Positions 1 to 7,787 are shown, counted from the first letter of the stretch. The stretch is DNA of 9,312 nucleotides from Thermoplasmatota archaeon (GCA_030600725.1 JAUVLN010000062.1:1-9312); one strand, 5' to 3'. Notes: generated from the sequence alone by a model not told the origin. Program-made: numbers and translations.

Positions 1-3000
1 GGTCACCCCCGAAATCATCGACTCCCGTTCCGTCATCAACGAGGTCGAAGTATGGCTCTCCACCGATCGCGGAGAGGTCCGCCGTAACGCGGATAACCTC
101 ATCCGGCAGATCCAGGTCGTGGACCTCGATATAGATCGTAAGGGGGGTAATGCCGTCGATCGGCAGGATCGATGGTTCGATAATAGAATCCACGATCTCG
201 GGGGAGCGGTTCGGATTCTCAACCTCTATGGCCCTCTCATCCATCTGTGAATACCTCTCCCCGTCATAGGACCTTGCCTGCAGGGAATGGATCCCGTTGG
301 CGATCCTGGTCGTGTCCAGTTCAAATGTCCAGGATTCCCTTCCATCCGCCATCGACCACTCCTCTGTCGTCTCAATGCCTTCATCTTGAGGGCCAACGGT
401 CCGGACCTCGACATATTCGATGCCAGCATCGTCGGAGGCCTCGCCTTTTATGATAACGATACCCTCCAACCGCGTCCCATTCCCGAGATCGATGTGCACC
501 TCCGGGGGAAAGTTGTAATCGTATGGGCGCACCAGCACGGAGGCCGAATCACGGCCCCACTCTCCATCCTCATCCATCGCCTCGAATGTGGCGATGTAAT
601 TCCCCGGTTCGGGATAACCGTCGTATGTGAAGATGTAAGCGTCCTCCCCTTCTATCTCATATATACCGTCCCCGTCCACATCCCATCTGACGGAGATGAT
701 CTCGCCGTCCTCATCCGAAGCATGCCCGGAGAAAGTGACCGCATCCTGCGCTTTTACCTCCCTGTCGGGGCCCGCATCCGCAATGGGGATCCCGGTAGAT
801 ACCGGGTAGTGTAGAATCTCGATGTACGACCCCGGCCCACCCGTTATGAGATATGACGAACTCGCATTCGAGCCTGCGAAGATCTCCAGGGTGATCTCCC
901 CCCCCCTATCCAACCTTCGGTCCTCGATCACGGCCTCCGCCTCAAAGTAGTTCGGAAGGCCTGATGTCAAAGCCATCTCCCCCGATAACACGATGGTCTC
1001 ATCGGAAAACATCACATGAGCCTCGATCTCGGCGGCACCATCCTCTTCGGATTCCAATTCCAGACGCATCCTGATCCTCGAATGCAGTACCAGGCTTTTC
1101 TCCACGGGAGAGCTGATCCAGGTCCCCACATATCCGACATCGCCTGTCGTGACCGGTATCCCCGTAGAACCCCTCTCACCGACATCCTCGGAGAGGGTGC
1201 TCGAATTAAGGAGATAAAGCCTGGTCGAATCGGTCGCCTGCTCCGTCACGTTTATCACGACAGACGCGTCATTGGAGCTTGTCGCACCACCATTATCCTT
1301 GACGGTGAGTGTGGCCCTGAATGAACCACCGCTCCTGTAACGGTATTGAACCGATGAGCGGTTCACCCAACCGGTTGTCTCCCCATCCCCGAAATCAAAA
1401 AGGTACTGGGTCACGGTACCTCCTCTCACATTCGTATCGTATGAACCGGACCCATCGAATGTGACCTCCGTTAACGTGTTCGTGGATGTCATGTCGACCG
1501 TCAGCTCAGCCACCGGCGGAGGGTTGATCCCAAAGATAGTGATGGGCCTCTCCGCACTGTTGTTCATCTCATTGGTCTCGACTATAGCGTCATCCGGATC
1601 GGCCACGGCCGTGATCGCATGGACCCCTGCGCTCGCCTCCCACGTAAAGGATACGATCCCGCTCCCTCCCGGTGGGATGGTGCTCTCCTCCTCCCCTATC
1701 AGTACCCCGGTCCTTTCGGGTCCGTCGAGGAGCCTGATAAGGGCGCTCTGCGCCGTGGTCCCACCCGTATTATTGACCTTCACCGTTACCTCCACATCGT
1801 CGCCGGAATCGGGCCTATTGCTCGAGAACCAGATCGCCATGGGTATTATCGAGAGGTCGGCTGGCTCGCCCTCGGATGAGACCGTGATATTCAACCCCGG
1901 GATAAAACCCTCCATCCCGTTGATGGAAATGAGACCCCGGATAGTGGCCCTGCTGCCAATCTCCACCGGAGCCGTTATCCTAACGGATAGGGTTGGCTCA
2001 ACCCCCACAAGCGGTTGGTCGTATGTTATCGTTCCCTTCACCCTCCACATAGAGCCGATGAGGATCGGCTCTTCAAGTGTGGAGACGCTGTTTGTAGACC
2101 CGGCATCCAGGTCCCGATCCTCTATCGGCCCCCATTCCCTGGGGATCCTTATCTCGATGGAGAGCTGATCGGCATGGGAGGTGAAGTCGGTGCGGGAGAA
2201 GGTGCCCGTGACCTCCAGGTCGATCGTCTCCCCTCCCCCCACCTCTGCGGGGCCCTCCACACTATACGACCCCAGCTCCTCGCTTCGCTTGACGGCCCCG
2301 TATACGTCGATGAAACCCCAACCGGATCGATAATTATACCTGTCATCCAGGTCAGGTCTTGACCCCGGGCTCGTCTGTTGGGCCGTCTCCCTGAGGATCT
2401 GCTTTACCTGATCCGGTGTGAGGTTCGGATTTGCATCGAACATCAGGGCGACCGCGCCTGATACGTGGGGGCAGGACATGGAGGTGCCCGTTTTCTCGGA
2501 ATAGGCCATTATCGTGTTGAACTGCGCTGATCGGATATCCGTCCCCGATGCCAGCAGGTCCGGTTTCAGCTCATCCAGCCCATCGGGATCGCCGTCCGAA
2601 GCACGCGGTCCGTAATTGGAATAGCCAGCGTATCCGTCATCATTCCTTGTAACGGTGTCCCTATCGTTCAGGGCTCCCACGGTTATCGCCTTATCGGCAG
2701 CTGCCGGGCTAGGCATTCCCTGGCTTCCGTCGTTTCCCGCAGCAACGACCACCACCACCCCTTCGTCAACCAGCTGGTTCACAAGGCGGGATGTGGTATC
2801 CTGTCCGGATGTGGAGTAGGTGGAACCAAATGAGCAGGAGACCACCTTGATCCCGTGTTCCGCATGGTTCTCGATAAGCCACTCGAACGCGTGGTCCGAG
2901 TTGGAGGCGTCACCGCCGAATACCTTGAATATCTTCAGGTCGACCAGACCCGAACCGGGTGCCACACCTGCATATGCCTCCGATTGACCACCGGTCCCCA

Positions 3001-3709
3001 TGGCTATGCCTGCTGTGTGCGTGCCGTGGCCGTCGACATCATCCGCGTTCAACCCCATGATCGTTGTCGGCCCGGTGAAATCCCCACCTGTCACGAACTT
3101 CCCTCTAAGCGATTCGTGCTGGATATCGTCCACACCGGAATCCATCATTGCGATGTTCACGCCCTCGCCTGTGTACCCCAATTCCAAGGCAGTATACGGC
3201 GAGTATTCCTCTGAAGGGGAGGCCCTCATCCCTTTGGTTGATGTATCCAGAAATGGGGCCATCCAGGGCCTGTACTCGACCATGGTCACGCCCTCAAATG
3301 AGGATAAACTGCGATACGTTGAGAGATCGAGATGTCGCACCCTCAGGTACTGGGCGGTGGAGTATCTGCCGCTGTAGATCAGCTCCGGTTGAAAACCCAA
3401 ACCCTCCGCTGCCCTGATCATCCTGGAGGTCGATCCCTCGTCTGCCCCATCCTTGAAATGTACGTTTATCCCCACTCTGCCTTCAACCGCCTCGACAACC
3501 GGTATCCCTGTGGTGAGAAGATCGTCCACATGGTCGTTATCGATATCCCTATCCCAACCGGCCCAATCGAATGCTTTGAAGGTCCCTACAGGAGTGGGGT
3601 TGTCCACTGCCTCTCCCTCCGGGAGGTAATATACCCCAGAACCTGAGCCCATCATCAGGGATATGTTGATGAGCATGACCGTGATGATGGCAATGGTGTT
3701 GTATTTCAT
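1..3709 (-). CDS. Secreted subtilisin-like serine protease (S8) with CARDB/PKD/Ig-like tail; C-terminus beyond the left edge
   Basis: The frame is open from ATG at 3709 to position 1 without a stop, so 1236 codons are visible and the end is missing. Seen: an N-terminal hydrophobic stretch (residues 5-22, likely signal peptide); an inhibitor/propeptide-like region (about 60-160); and a subtilase domain (about 168-478) with the complete active site. This is Asp190 in MMDSGVDD, His228 in DGHGTHTAG, oxyanion Asn326 in AAGNDGS and nucleophile Ser410 in GTSMSCPH. The tail has an unassigned beta-sandwich (480-615), a CARDB domain (about 618-720, ending DAIVETNEMNNS), a PKD domain (about 725-820, DFGDGETTGW), an unassigned jelly-roll-like stretch (820-975), a second PKD-like domain (about 977-1060, DVDGDGIYE) and an Ig-like domain (1065-1170). 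Family knowledge: such enzymes hydrolyse extracellular protein, and the tail modules mediate binding or spacing at the surface. Whether it is released or anchored (C-terminal TM or sorting signal) cannot be seen. The start is supported by a ribosome binding site 5 nt upstream. Codon use resembles the neighbours, so there is no sign of recent transfer. Confidence 0.93.
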   Translation of the reverse strand, partial: MKYNTIAIITVMLINISLMMGSGSGVYYLPEGEAVDNPTPVGTFKAFDWAGWDRDIDNDHVDDLLTTGIPVVEAVEGRVGINVHFKDGADEGSTSRMIRAAEGLGFQPELIYSGRYSTAQYLRVRHLDLSTYRSLSSFEGVTMVEYRPWMAPFLDTSTKGMRASPSEEYSPYTALELGYTGEGVNIAMMDSGVDDIQHESLRGKFVTGGDFTGPTTIMGLNADDVDGHGTHTAGIAMGTGGQSEAYAGVAPGSGLVDLKIFKVFGGDASNSDHAFEWLIENHAEHGIKVVSCSFGSTYSTSGQDTTSRLVNQLVDEGVVVVVAAGNDGSQGMPSPAAADKAITVGALNDRDTVTRNDDGYAGYSNYGPRASDGDPDGLDELKPDLLASGTDIRSAQFNTIMAYSEKTGTSMSCPHVSGAVALMFDANPNLTPDQVKQILRETAQQTSPGSRPDLDDRYNYRSGWGFIDVYGAVKRSEELGSYSVEGPAEVGGGETIDLEVTGTFSRTDFTSHADQLSIEIRIPREWGPIEDRDLDAGSTNSVSTLEEPILIGSMWRVKGTITYDQPLVGVEPTLSVRITAPVEIGSRATIRGLISINGMEGFIPGLNITVSSEGEPADLSIIPMAIWFSSNRPDSGDDVEVTVKVNNTGGTTAQSALIRLLDGPERTGVLIGEEESTIPPGGSGIVSFTWEASAGVHAITAVADPDDAIVETNEMNNSAERPITIFGINPPPVAELTVDMTSTNTLTEVTFDGSGSYDTNVRGGTVTQYLFDFGDGETTGWVNRSSVQYRYRSGGSFRATLTVKDNGGATSSNDASVVINVTEQATDSTRLYLLNSSTLSEDVGERGSTGIPVTTGDVGYVGTWISSPVEKSLVLHSRIRMRLELESEEDGAAEIEAHVMFSDETIVLSGEMALTSGLPNYFEAEAVIEDRRLDRGGEITLEIFAGSNASSSYLITGGPGSYIEILHYPVSTGIPIADAGPDREVKAQDAVTFSGHASDEDGEIISVRWDVDGDGIYEIEGEDAYIFTYDGYPEPGNYIATFEAMDEDGEWGRDSASVLVRPYDYNFPPEVHIDLGNGTRLEGIVIIKGEASDDAGIEYVEVRTVGPQDEGIETTEEWSMADGRESWTFELDTTRIANGIHSLQARSYDGERYSQMDERAIEVENPNRSPEIVDSIIEPSILPIDGITPLTIYIEVHDLDLPDEVIRVTADLSAIGGEPYFDLVDDGTGVDDFGGD

Positions 3710-3715
3710 ATTATA

Positions 3716-3724
3716 TCACCTTCC
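3716..3724 (-). promoter_or_regulatory. Ribosome binding site of the subtilase gene
   Basis: On the minus strand GGAAGGTGA lies about 6 nt before the ATG at 3709, good Shine-Dalgarno spacing. It fixes the subtilase start directly before the signal peptide. Confidence 0.7.
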
Positions 3725-3777
3725 ATATCGACGGTCTCCTCCGGCCGGGTGAACATGATGACCCATAGATATTCGTC

Positions 3778-3787
3778 GTTAATAAAC
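3778..3787 (-). promoter_or_regulatory. TATA-like box, subtilase promoter
   Basis: GTTTATTAAC on the minus strand is the most AT-rich, TATA-like element between the two divergent genes on this strand. Transcription starting about 25 bp downstream (near 3757) would give a leader of roughly 45-50 nt before the subtilase ATG. This is assigned by composition and position only. No BRE was clearly recognised. Confidence 0.4.
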
Positions 3788-3839
3788 GAAACCCCAACAA
3801 TTGGGACAGAAAGAGGGTACGATTACACCGGATATCAAC

Positions 3840-3851
3840 ATATTTAAATAT
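3840..3851 (+). promoter_or_regulatory. TATA box of psmB
   Basis: ATATTTAAATAT is a perfect 12-bp palindrome and a strong archaeal TATA-box match. Its centre is about 66 bp before the psmB ATG at 3912, so transcription would start near 3870 and leave a leader of about 40 nt. It lies inside the reading frame if the upstream ATG at 3801 is used, which argues against that start. The divergent subtilase TATA-like box is about 55 bp away. Confidence 0.65.
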
Positions 3852-3896
3852 CCCGTTCTGGATGGAGGGTCCCTGCCCCTCCCATGGTGGATAACA

Positions 3897-3903
3897 GAGG
3901 TGA
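3897..3903 (+). promoter_or_regulatory. Ribosome binding site that decides the psmB start
   Basis: GAGGTGA ends 8 nt before the ATG at 3912. The ATG at 3801 has no comparable site and lies upstream of the TATA box, so translation should begin at 3912. Confidence 0.75.
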
Positions 3904-3911
3904 TTTTACTC

Positions 3912-4553
3912 ATGACCGAAAGGGAAGATATGATGAAGACCGGGACCACGACGCTCGGTATTGTTTGCAAGGAGAGCGTGATCCTCGCCACCGAACATCG
4001 GGCCACCATGGGTACTCTGATAGCCCATACCGATACCCAGAAACTGTTCAGGATAGACGAGCACATCGGTTTGACCACGGCTGGCCTGGTCGGGGACGCC
4101 CAGAGCCTGGCTCGCTACATCACGGCAGAGGCGGAATTGTACAGGTTGAAGAGGGATCAGCCCATGACCATCAAGGCCGCCGCATCGCTTACGGCGAACA
4201 TCCTATCCGGCAACAGATATTACCCTTACTGGGTACAGCTGCTGATCGGAGGTTTCGACAGGGATGGGGGGCACGTATATTCGATCGATGCCGCAGGCGG
4301 GTCGATCCCGGATAAATACTGCGCGACGGGCTCGGGCTCTCCGTATTCATACGGTGTACTTGAGGATAATTTCAAGGATAACCTGACCTCAAGCCAGGTT
4401 GTGGATATTGCGATCAAAGCTCTCAACGCGTCGATGAAAAGGGATTCCGCATCCGGCAATGGGTATGATATCGTGGTCATCGACAAGGACGGATGGAACC
4501 CGATATCCAAAGCAGAGGTCGAAAAACGCAAGAAAAGACTAAATATCAAATAA
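3912..4553 (+). CDS. psmB: 20S proteasome beta subunit (Thermoplasma-like)
   Basis: Catalytic subunit of the archaeal 20S proteasome, an N-terminal-nucleophile threonine protease that degrades unfolded cytosolic proteins fed by an ATPase. The product is 213 residues from ATG 3912, close to the usual family length. Seen: an 11-residue propeptide ending MMKTG, then TTTLGIV. Autocleavage between Gly and Thr would expose Thr1 and leave about 202 residues. In mature numbering Glu17 (ATEHRATM) and Lys33 (TQKLFRID) match the Thermoplasma acidophilum active site; Ser130 in TGSGSP, Asp167 and Ser170 in RDSASG complete it. AGLVGDAQ and SIDAAGGS are further family signatures. An upstream in-frame ATG at 3801 would add 37 residues, but the TATA box and ribosome binding site exclude it. 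ATGs at 3930 and 3933 are weaker alternatives. The alpha subunit is not in the window, as is usual in archaea. aCPSF1 follows in the same direction, a linkage conserved in euryarchaea. Confidence 0.96.
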   Translation: MTEREDMMKTGTTTLGIVCKESVILATEHRATMGTLIAHTDTQKLFRIDEHIGLTTAGLVGDAQSLARYITAEAELYRLKRDQPMTIKAAASLTANILSGNRYYPYWVQLLIGGFDRDGGHVYSIDAAGGSIPDKYCATGSGSPYSYGVLEDNFKDNLTSSQVVDIAIKALNASMKRDSASGNGYDIVVIDKDGWNPISKAEVEKRKKRLNIK

Positions 4554-4565
4554 TTAATTCCGAAC

Positions 4566-4597
4566 CGAATAGAATCAGATATTTATCTCACTATTCG
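4566..4597. repeat. Nested inverted repeat between psmB and aCPSF1
   Basis: Outer arms CGAATAG (4566-4572) and CTATTCG (4591-4597) pair perfectly. Inside them AGATA (4577-4581) and TATCT (4584-4588) form a second perfect dyad around TT. The element begins 13 bp after the psmB stop. As RNA it could fold into a 7-bp stem, a small internal loop and a 4-bp inner stem. As DNA it could be an operator, because its centre (ATATTTAT) is TATA-like. It may also simply mark the psmB 3' end. The dyads are seen; the function is inferred. Confidence 0.45.
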
Positions 4598-4637
4598 AAT
4601 CCATTCTCATCATGATCTGGTGGTTCCCTTCCGGAAC

Positions 4638-4647
4638 TATATTTATT
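4638..4647 (+). promoter_or_regulatory. TATA-like box of aCPSF1
   Basis: TATATTTATT is centred about 62 bp before the ATG at 4705. A transcript starting near 4668 would have a leader of about 37 nt, much like the psmB arrangement. A second TATA-like stretch lies at 4579-4586 inside the inverted repeat. So aCPSF1 may have its own promoter rather than depend only on psmB read-through. Confidence 0.5.
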
Positions 4648-4692
4648 GGACCCGCTTTGGCGATCGAGAAAGCTCAGGCGGTGGTATCTCAC

Positions 4693-4698
4693 GAGGTG
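4693..4698 (+). promoter_or_regulatory. Ribosome binding site that decides the aCPSF1 start
   Basis: GAGGTG lies 6 nt before the ATG at 4705. The in-frame ATG at 4612 has no such site and precedes the TATA-like box. Confidence 0.65.
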
Positions 4699-4704
4699 TG
4701 TGGG

Positions 4705-6621
4705 ATGAGCTATGAGGCATTGATCAAAAGGATCAGAAAGGAAGTTGAAGAGATAGTACCTTCAGGTGTGGAGATCACGGGGATCGAGTTCGAGGGACCC
4801 GTCGTCGTCATCCAGACAAGGAGCCTGGAAGAGTTCGCATACGATACGAACCTCGTCAGGAAGCTGGCCCAGGGGCTGAAGAGAAGGGTGGCGATAAGAC
4901 CCCACAATTCACTTGTCAGCGACGCGGACGAGGCCACCAGGATCATCAAAGAGGTTATCCCGGACGATGCGGATATCACGGATATCTCCTTCAATACCGA
5001 TTCGAACGAGGTGACCATAGAGGCGCTATCACCGGGTATGGCAATTGGAAAACATGGGATCAATCTCAATCAGATCAAGAAGAACACCGGCTGGGCTCCG
5101 CTTGTCGTGAGGACCCCGCCGATCGCCTCAAAGAGCGTCAAGGATATCAGGGAGTTCCTCAAGGACCCCGCCATAACGGAAAAGCGCAGGGAGTTCCTCA
5201 GGAACGTTGGAAGAAGGATATTCAGGGATATTCCCGACGACGAGAACTGGGTGAGATCGACATCTCTGGGCAGTTACAGGGAGGTTGGTAGGGCCTGTCA
5301 CCTGCTGCATACGAGGAACTCCAAGGTGTTGATAGATGTAGGGGTCAACGTTGGTTCCCAGGATCACCCGTCGCCATATCTGCAGATGCCCGAGGCTCAG
5401 CCGTTCGAATCCATCGACGCGATCGTGCTTACCCATGCTCATCTGGACCATTCGGGACTTATCCCATTGATGTACAAGTACGGATACGACGGCCCGGTGT
5501 ACTGCACCGCACCAACGAGGGATATGATGATCCTCCTGCAACTTGACTACATCAAGGTTGCCGTGGCCGAGGGGAAGAGACCACCATATGATTCCAGCCA
5601 TGTGAGGGACGCGATCCTTCATACGCTTCCGATAAAATACAATGAGACAACGGATATCGCCCCAGATATCAGGCTGACATTCCACAATGCGGGACATATT
5701 CTGGGATCCGCATCCCCCCACTTCCACATCGGGGACGGACTGTACAATATCGTCTACACTGGAGATATCAAGTTCGAGAGAACCTGGCTGTTCAATGCCG
5801 CCACGAACAAATTCCCGAGGGTGGAAGCGATCATCATGGAATCCACATACGGGGGCAAGAGGGATTTCCAGCCCACGAGAAAGGAGGCGGCAACCCAGCT
5901 TAAAGGCGTTCTGAAGAGGACGCTTGGACGTGGAGGCAAGATCCTTATCCCCGTATTCGCTGTTGGCAGGTCTCAGGAGGTCATGATCGTTCTGGAGAAG
6001 CAGATGAAGAACGGACAGATCCCCAAGGCCCCGATCTACCTGGACGGAATGATATGGGAGGCGACGGCAATACACACCGCCTATCCCGAGTTCCTCAACA
6101 ATCAGCTCAGGACCCAGATATTCCAGAGAAACGAGAACCCGTTCCTCTCGGACTATTTCAACAAGGTGGACGGCAGGGAAATGAGGAAGAATATCCTCCA
6201 CAGCCCCGATCCATGCGTGGTGCTGGCAACCTCGGGCATGTTGAACGGCGGACCGGTAATGGAGTATCTCCGGCTGTGGGGCGCGGATCCCAGGAACACC
6301 CTGGTATTCGTCGGATACAATGCAGAGGGAACACTGGGTAGGAAGATACAGAAAGGGCTCACGGAGCTGGTGATCACCGAGAAGGGAAAACCCAGGTCCA
6401 TCTCCCTGAAGACGCAGGTGGAGACCGTCGATGGGTTCTCCGGCCACTCGGATAGGAAGCAGCTGATAAACTACATCTCCACGATGGAGCCGAAACCGGA
6501 GAGGATATTGGTACACCACGGGGACGAGGCCAAGGAGATGGACCTCTCATCATCCCTCCACCGCAAGTACAATATCTCAACGGCGGCGCCCATGAACCTC
6601 GAAACCATCAGGTTCAGGTAG
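4705..6621 (+). CDS. fttA: aCPSF1/FttA: KH-domain beta-CASP ribonuclease and transcription termination factor
   Basis: Archaeal homologue of eukaryotic CPSF73, a zinc-dependent endo/5'-3' exoribonuclease known in euryarchaea as the general transcription termination factor that cuts nascent RNA after U-rich 3' ends. 638 residues from ATG 4705 matches the family (about 636). Domains seen: two N-terminal KH domains (about 1-70 and 71-140; GKHG loop at 115-118), then a split metallo-beta-lactamase fold with a beta-CASP insert. Zinc ligands: THAHLDHSG (His244, His246, Asp248, His249), NAGHILGS (His331) and YTGDIKF (Asp354). Beta-CASP motifs: MESTYGG (Glu379), DGFSGHSD (His581) and VHHGD (His604/605). 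All catalytic positions are present, so the enzyme should be active. The longer frame from 4612 would add 31 residues lacking homology to the KH start and is disfavoured by promoter and ribosome-binding-site positions. psmB lies upstream, and a DUF123 gene follows after 5 bp, probably on the same mRNA. Confidence 0.96.
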   Translation: MSYEALIKRIRKEVEEIVPSGVEITGIEFEGPVVVIQTRSLEEFAYDTNLVRKLAQGLKRRVAIRPHNSLVSDADEATRIIKEVIPDDADITDISFNTDSNEVTIEALSPGMAIGKHGINLNQIKKNTGWAPLVVRTPPIASKSVKDIREFLKDPAITEKRREFLRNVGRRIFRDIPDDENWVRSTSLGSYREVGRACHLLHTRNSKVLIDVGVNVGSQDHPSPYLQMPEAQPFESIDAIVLTHAHLDHSGLIPLMYKYGYDGPVYCTAPTRDMMILLQLDYIKVAVAEGKRPPYDSSHVRDAILHTLPIKYNETTDIAPDIRLTFHNAGHILGSASPHFHIGDGLYNIVYTGDIKFERTWLFNAATNKFPRVEAIIMESTYGGKRDFQPTRKEAATQLKGVLKRTLGRGGKILIPVFAVGRSQEVMIVLEKQMKNGQIPKAPIYLDGMIWEATAIHTAYPEFLNNQLRTQIFQRNENPFLSDYFNKVDGREMRKNILHSPDPCVVLATSGMLNGGPVMEYLRLWGADPRNTLVFVGYNAEGTLGRKIQKGLTELVITEKGKPRSISLKTQVETVDGFSGHSDRKQLINYISTMEPKPERILVHHGDEAKEMDLSSSLHRKYNISTAAPMNLETIRFR

Positions 6622-6626
6622 GGAAG

Positions 6627-7043
6627 ATGCAGGCTCCGGTCCCCGGATACATATTTGAGCCTCACCTCGAGATGTTGAAAGGGGGAGGCGTATATCTCCT
6701 CACGCTCTATATCGAGGAACCTATCGATCTGAATGTAGGGGCACTGGGTGAGATCCACTTTGAATATGGGACGTACATCTATACAGGTTCCGCTCGATCA
6801 GGGCTTGCAAACAGGATCGGGCGACATTTCAGAAATGAGAAGAAGCTGAGATGGCATATCGATCATCTGACCGTTATTGCTGATGAGATGGGGGCGTGGT
6901 GGAGGCATCACAGCGACACCGGAGAGTGTGATGCTGCACGCTTTCTTGACGGGCGCTATAGATCCATCAGGGGGTTTGGGTCCAGCGACTGCGGATGCGG
7001 ATCACATCTCTTTTATGCAGGTCCGGAACGCAGATGGCTATGA
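6627..7043 (+). CDS. DUF123 / GIY-YIG-like domain protein
   Basis: Small archaeal protein of the DUF123 family, which shares the GIY-YIG nuclease fold; its substrate is not established. From ATG 6627 it has 138 residues. Seen: GVYLL (21-25, the GIY half), YIYTGSA (50-56, the YIG half), RIGRHF with Arg63 as candidate catalytic residue, WHIDHL (76-81), GECDAAR with Glu100 as candidate metal ligand, and the family signature GFGSSDC with CGSHLFY at the C-terminus. The start is 5 bp after the aCPSF1 stop, with AGGGAAG immediately before it. Family members usually begin only a few residues before the GVY motif, so ATG 6672 (residue 16) is a real alternative, although it lacks a clear ribosome binding site. 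Proximity suggests co-transcription with aCPSF1. The last 6 bp overlap the convergent membrane-protein gene. Family is confident; activity is unknown. Confidence 0.88.
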   Translation: MQAPVPGYIFEPHLEMLKGGGVYLLTLYIEEPIDLNVGALGEIHFEYGTYIYTGSARSGLANRIGRHFRNEKKLRWHIDHLTVIADEMGAWWRHHSDTGECDAARFLDGRYRSIRGFGSSDCGCGSHLFYAGPERRWL

Positions 7044-7769
7044 TAGAAGTGAGAACAGGGCATATATCTCGAAAACGATCAGAAAGACCCCTATAAGTAT
7101 AAGGATCACACCTCCGGCCCGAAGCAGGTTCTCCAGATCGAACCTGTTTCCCACCTCGGATGCGAGCGTCGACATGATAACAAGCGGCAGGGAGAGCCCG
7201 GCGGAGAATGAGAACATCGCCAGGCCCCCGAAGAGGGCTCCCTCGACCCAGGATGTTGCCGAGGTCCCCACGATCGGTGCGGCACCTAGCAGTATAAGCC
7301 ACCCCTCCCCGAAGCAGACCACGGACATGAGAAGGCCGATCCCTATCATAGTGGCCCTCTCCGACCTTTCTCCCCCGGGGAGCATTCTGAGGATCATCCT
7401 CGAGACCCGGTTCTTGGCCCCCGAGCCCGAGCAGGATCTGGCATCTCTCTTCTTGAGAACGCCGTAGAAGTGAAGGCCGTTGATCACCGAGAATATCCCT
7501 ATCACCATGTAGACCGCCGGGGAGAACCATATTATGGATCCCACGTCCAGCACCCTCGATGTGCTGTAACCAATTCCTCCCAGGATGAGCCCCAGTATTA
7601 CCAGGACGAGCATCCTTGCAAGCGAGAAATATAACGAGAGTCGGAGTCCGTTCCTCCATCCCTTCCCGTGTCCCCCTATCCTTACGAGGATGAGCGGCCC
7701 ACAGGTGAGGTTGCACAATGTCGAACCCAGGAGAAGGCCCGTAAGGAACAGGATGGAGAATATCACCAC
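7038..7769 (-). CDS. CcdA/SafE-like six-helix membrane protein with CxxxC motif
   Basis: 243-residue integral membrane protein of the broad LysE/CcdA superfamily (cytochrome c biogenesis/DsbD transmembrane, TauE/SafE-like). Six hydrophobic segments are seen: about 2-28, 44-68, 76-103, 141-166, 174-200 and 217-241, with a basic loop (106-139) dividing the protein into two three-helix halves. Helix 1 ends in GSTLCNLTCGPLIL, with Cys19 and Cys23 in the position of the family's helix-1 cysteine motif. Helix 4 carries Cys152 (SVVCFGEGW), the likely partner, as in CcdA, where one cysteine per half shuttles reducing equivalents from cytosolic thioredoxin to the outside. Cys113 in the loop is extra. 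Transport (SafE-like) versus thiol transfer (CcdA-like) cannot be decided. The start is GTG; no in-frame ATG is available before the upstream TAA. It lies 34 bp after the presenilin-like gene on the same strand, probably in one operon. Its stop overlaps the DUF123 stop. Confidence 0.8.
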   Translation of the reverse strand: MVIFSILFLTGLLLGSTLCNLTCGPLILVRIGGHGKGWRNGLRLSLYFSLARMLVLVILGLILGGIGYSTSRVLDVGSIIWFSPAVYMVIGIFSVINGLHFYGVLKKRDARSCSGSGAKNRVSRMILRMLPGGERSERATMIGIGLLMSVVCFGEGWLILLGAAPIVGTSATSWVEGALFGGLAMFSFSAGLSLPLVIMSTLASEVGNRFDLENLLRAGGVILILIGVFLIVFEIYALFSLLS

Positions 7770-7787
7770 ATTGCCGAGGATCTCGCT

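Noticed and set aside
725..1170. PKD/Ig-like modules as DNA-level tandem repeats
   Set aside because: The similarity is only at the level of protein fold; no direct DNA repeats were seen between the modules.
1461..2168. 235-codon plus-strand frame, and other plus-strand frames between 247 and 3646
   Set aside because: All are shadows of the continuous minus-strand subtilase frame, whose catalytic motifs and domain order are unmistakable.
3779..4078. 99-codon minus-strand frame across the divergent promoter
   Set aside because: Antisense to psmB, covers both TATA-like boxes, and has no recognisable motif.
5128..6519. 463-codon open frame on the minus strand antisense to aCPSF1
   Set aside because: It lies wholly inside a highly conserved gene on the other strand, resembles no family, has no promoter or ribosome binding site, and is explained by codon bias of the sense gene.
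6645..6672. Separate promoter (CATATTTG) and leaderless start for the DUF123 gene
   Set aside because: The box is a weak match and its spacing to ATG 6672 is shorter than expected; it remains only an alternative to the coupled start at 6627.
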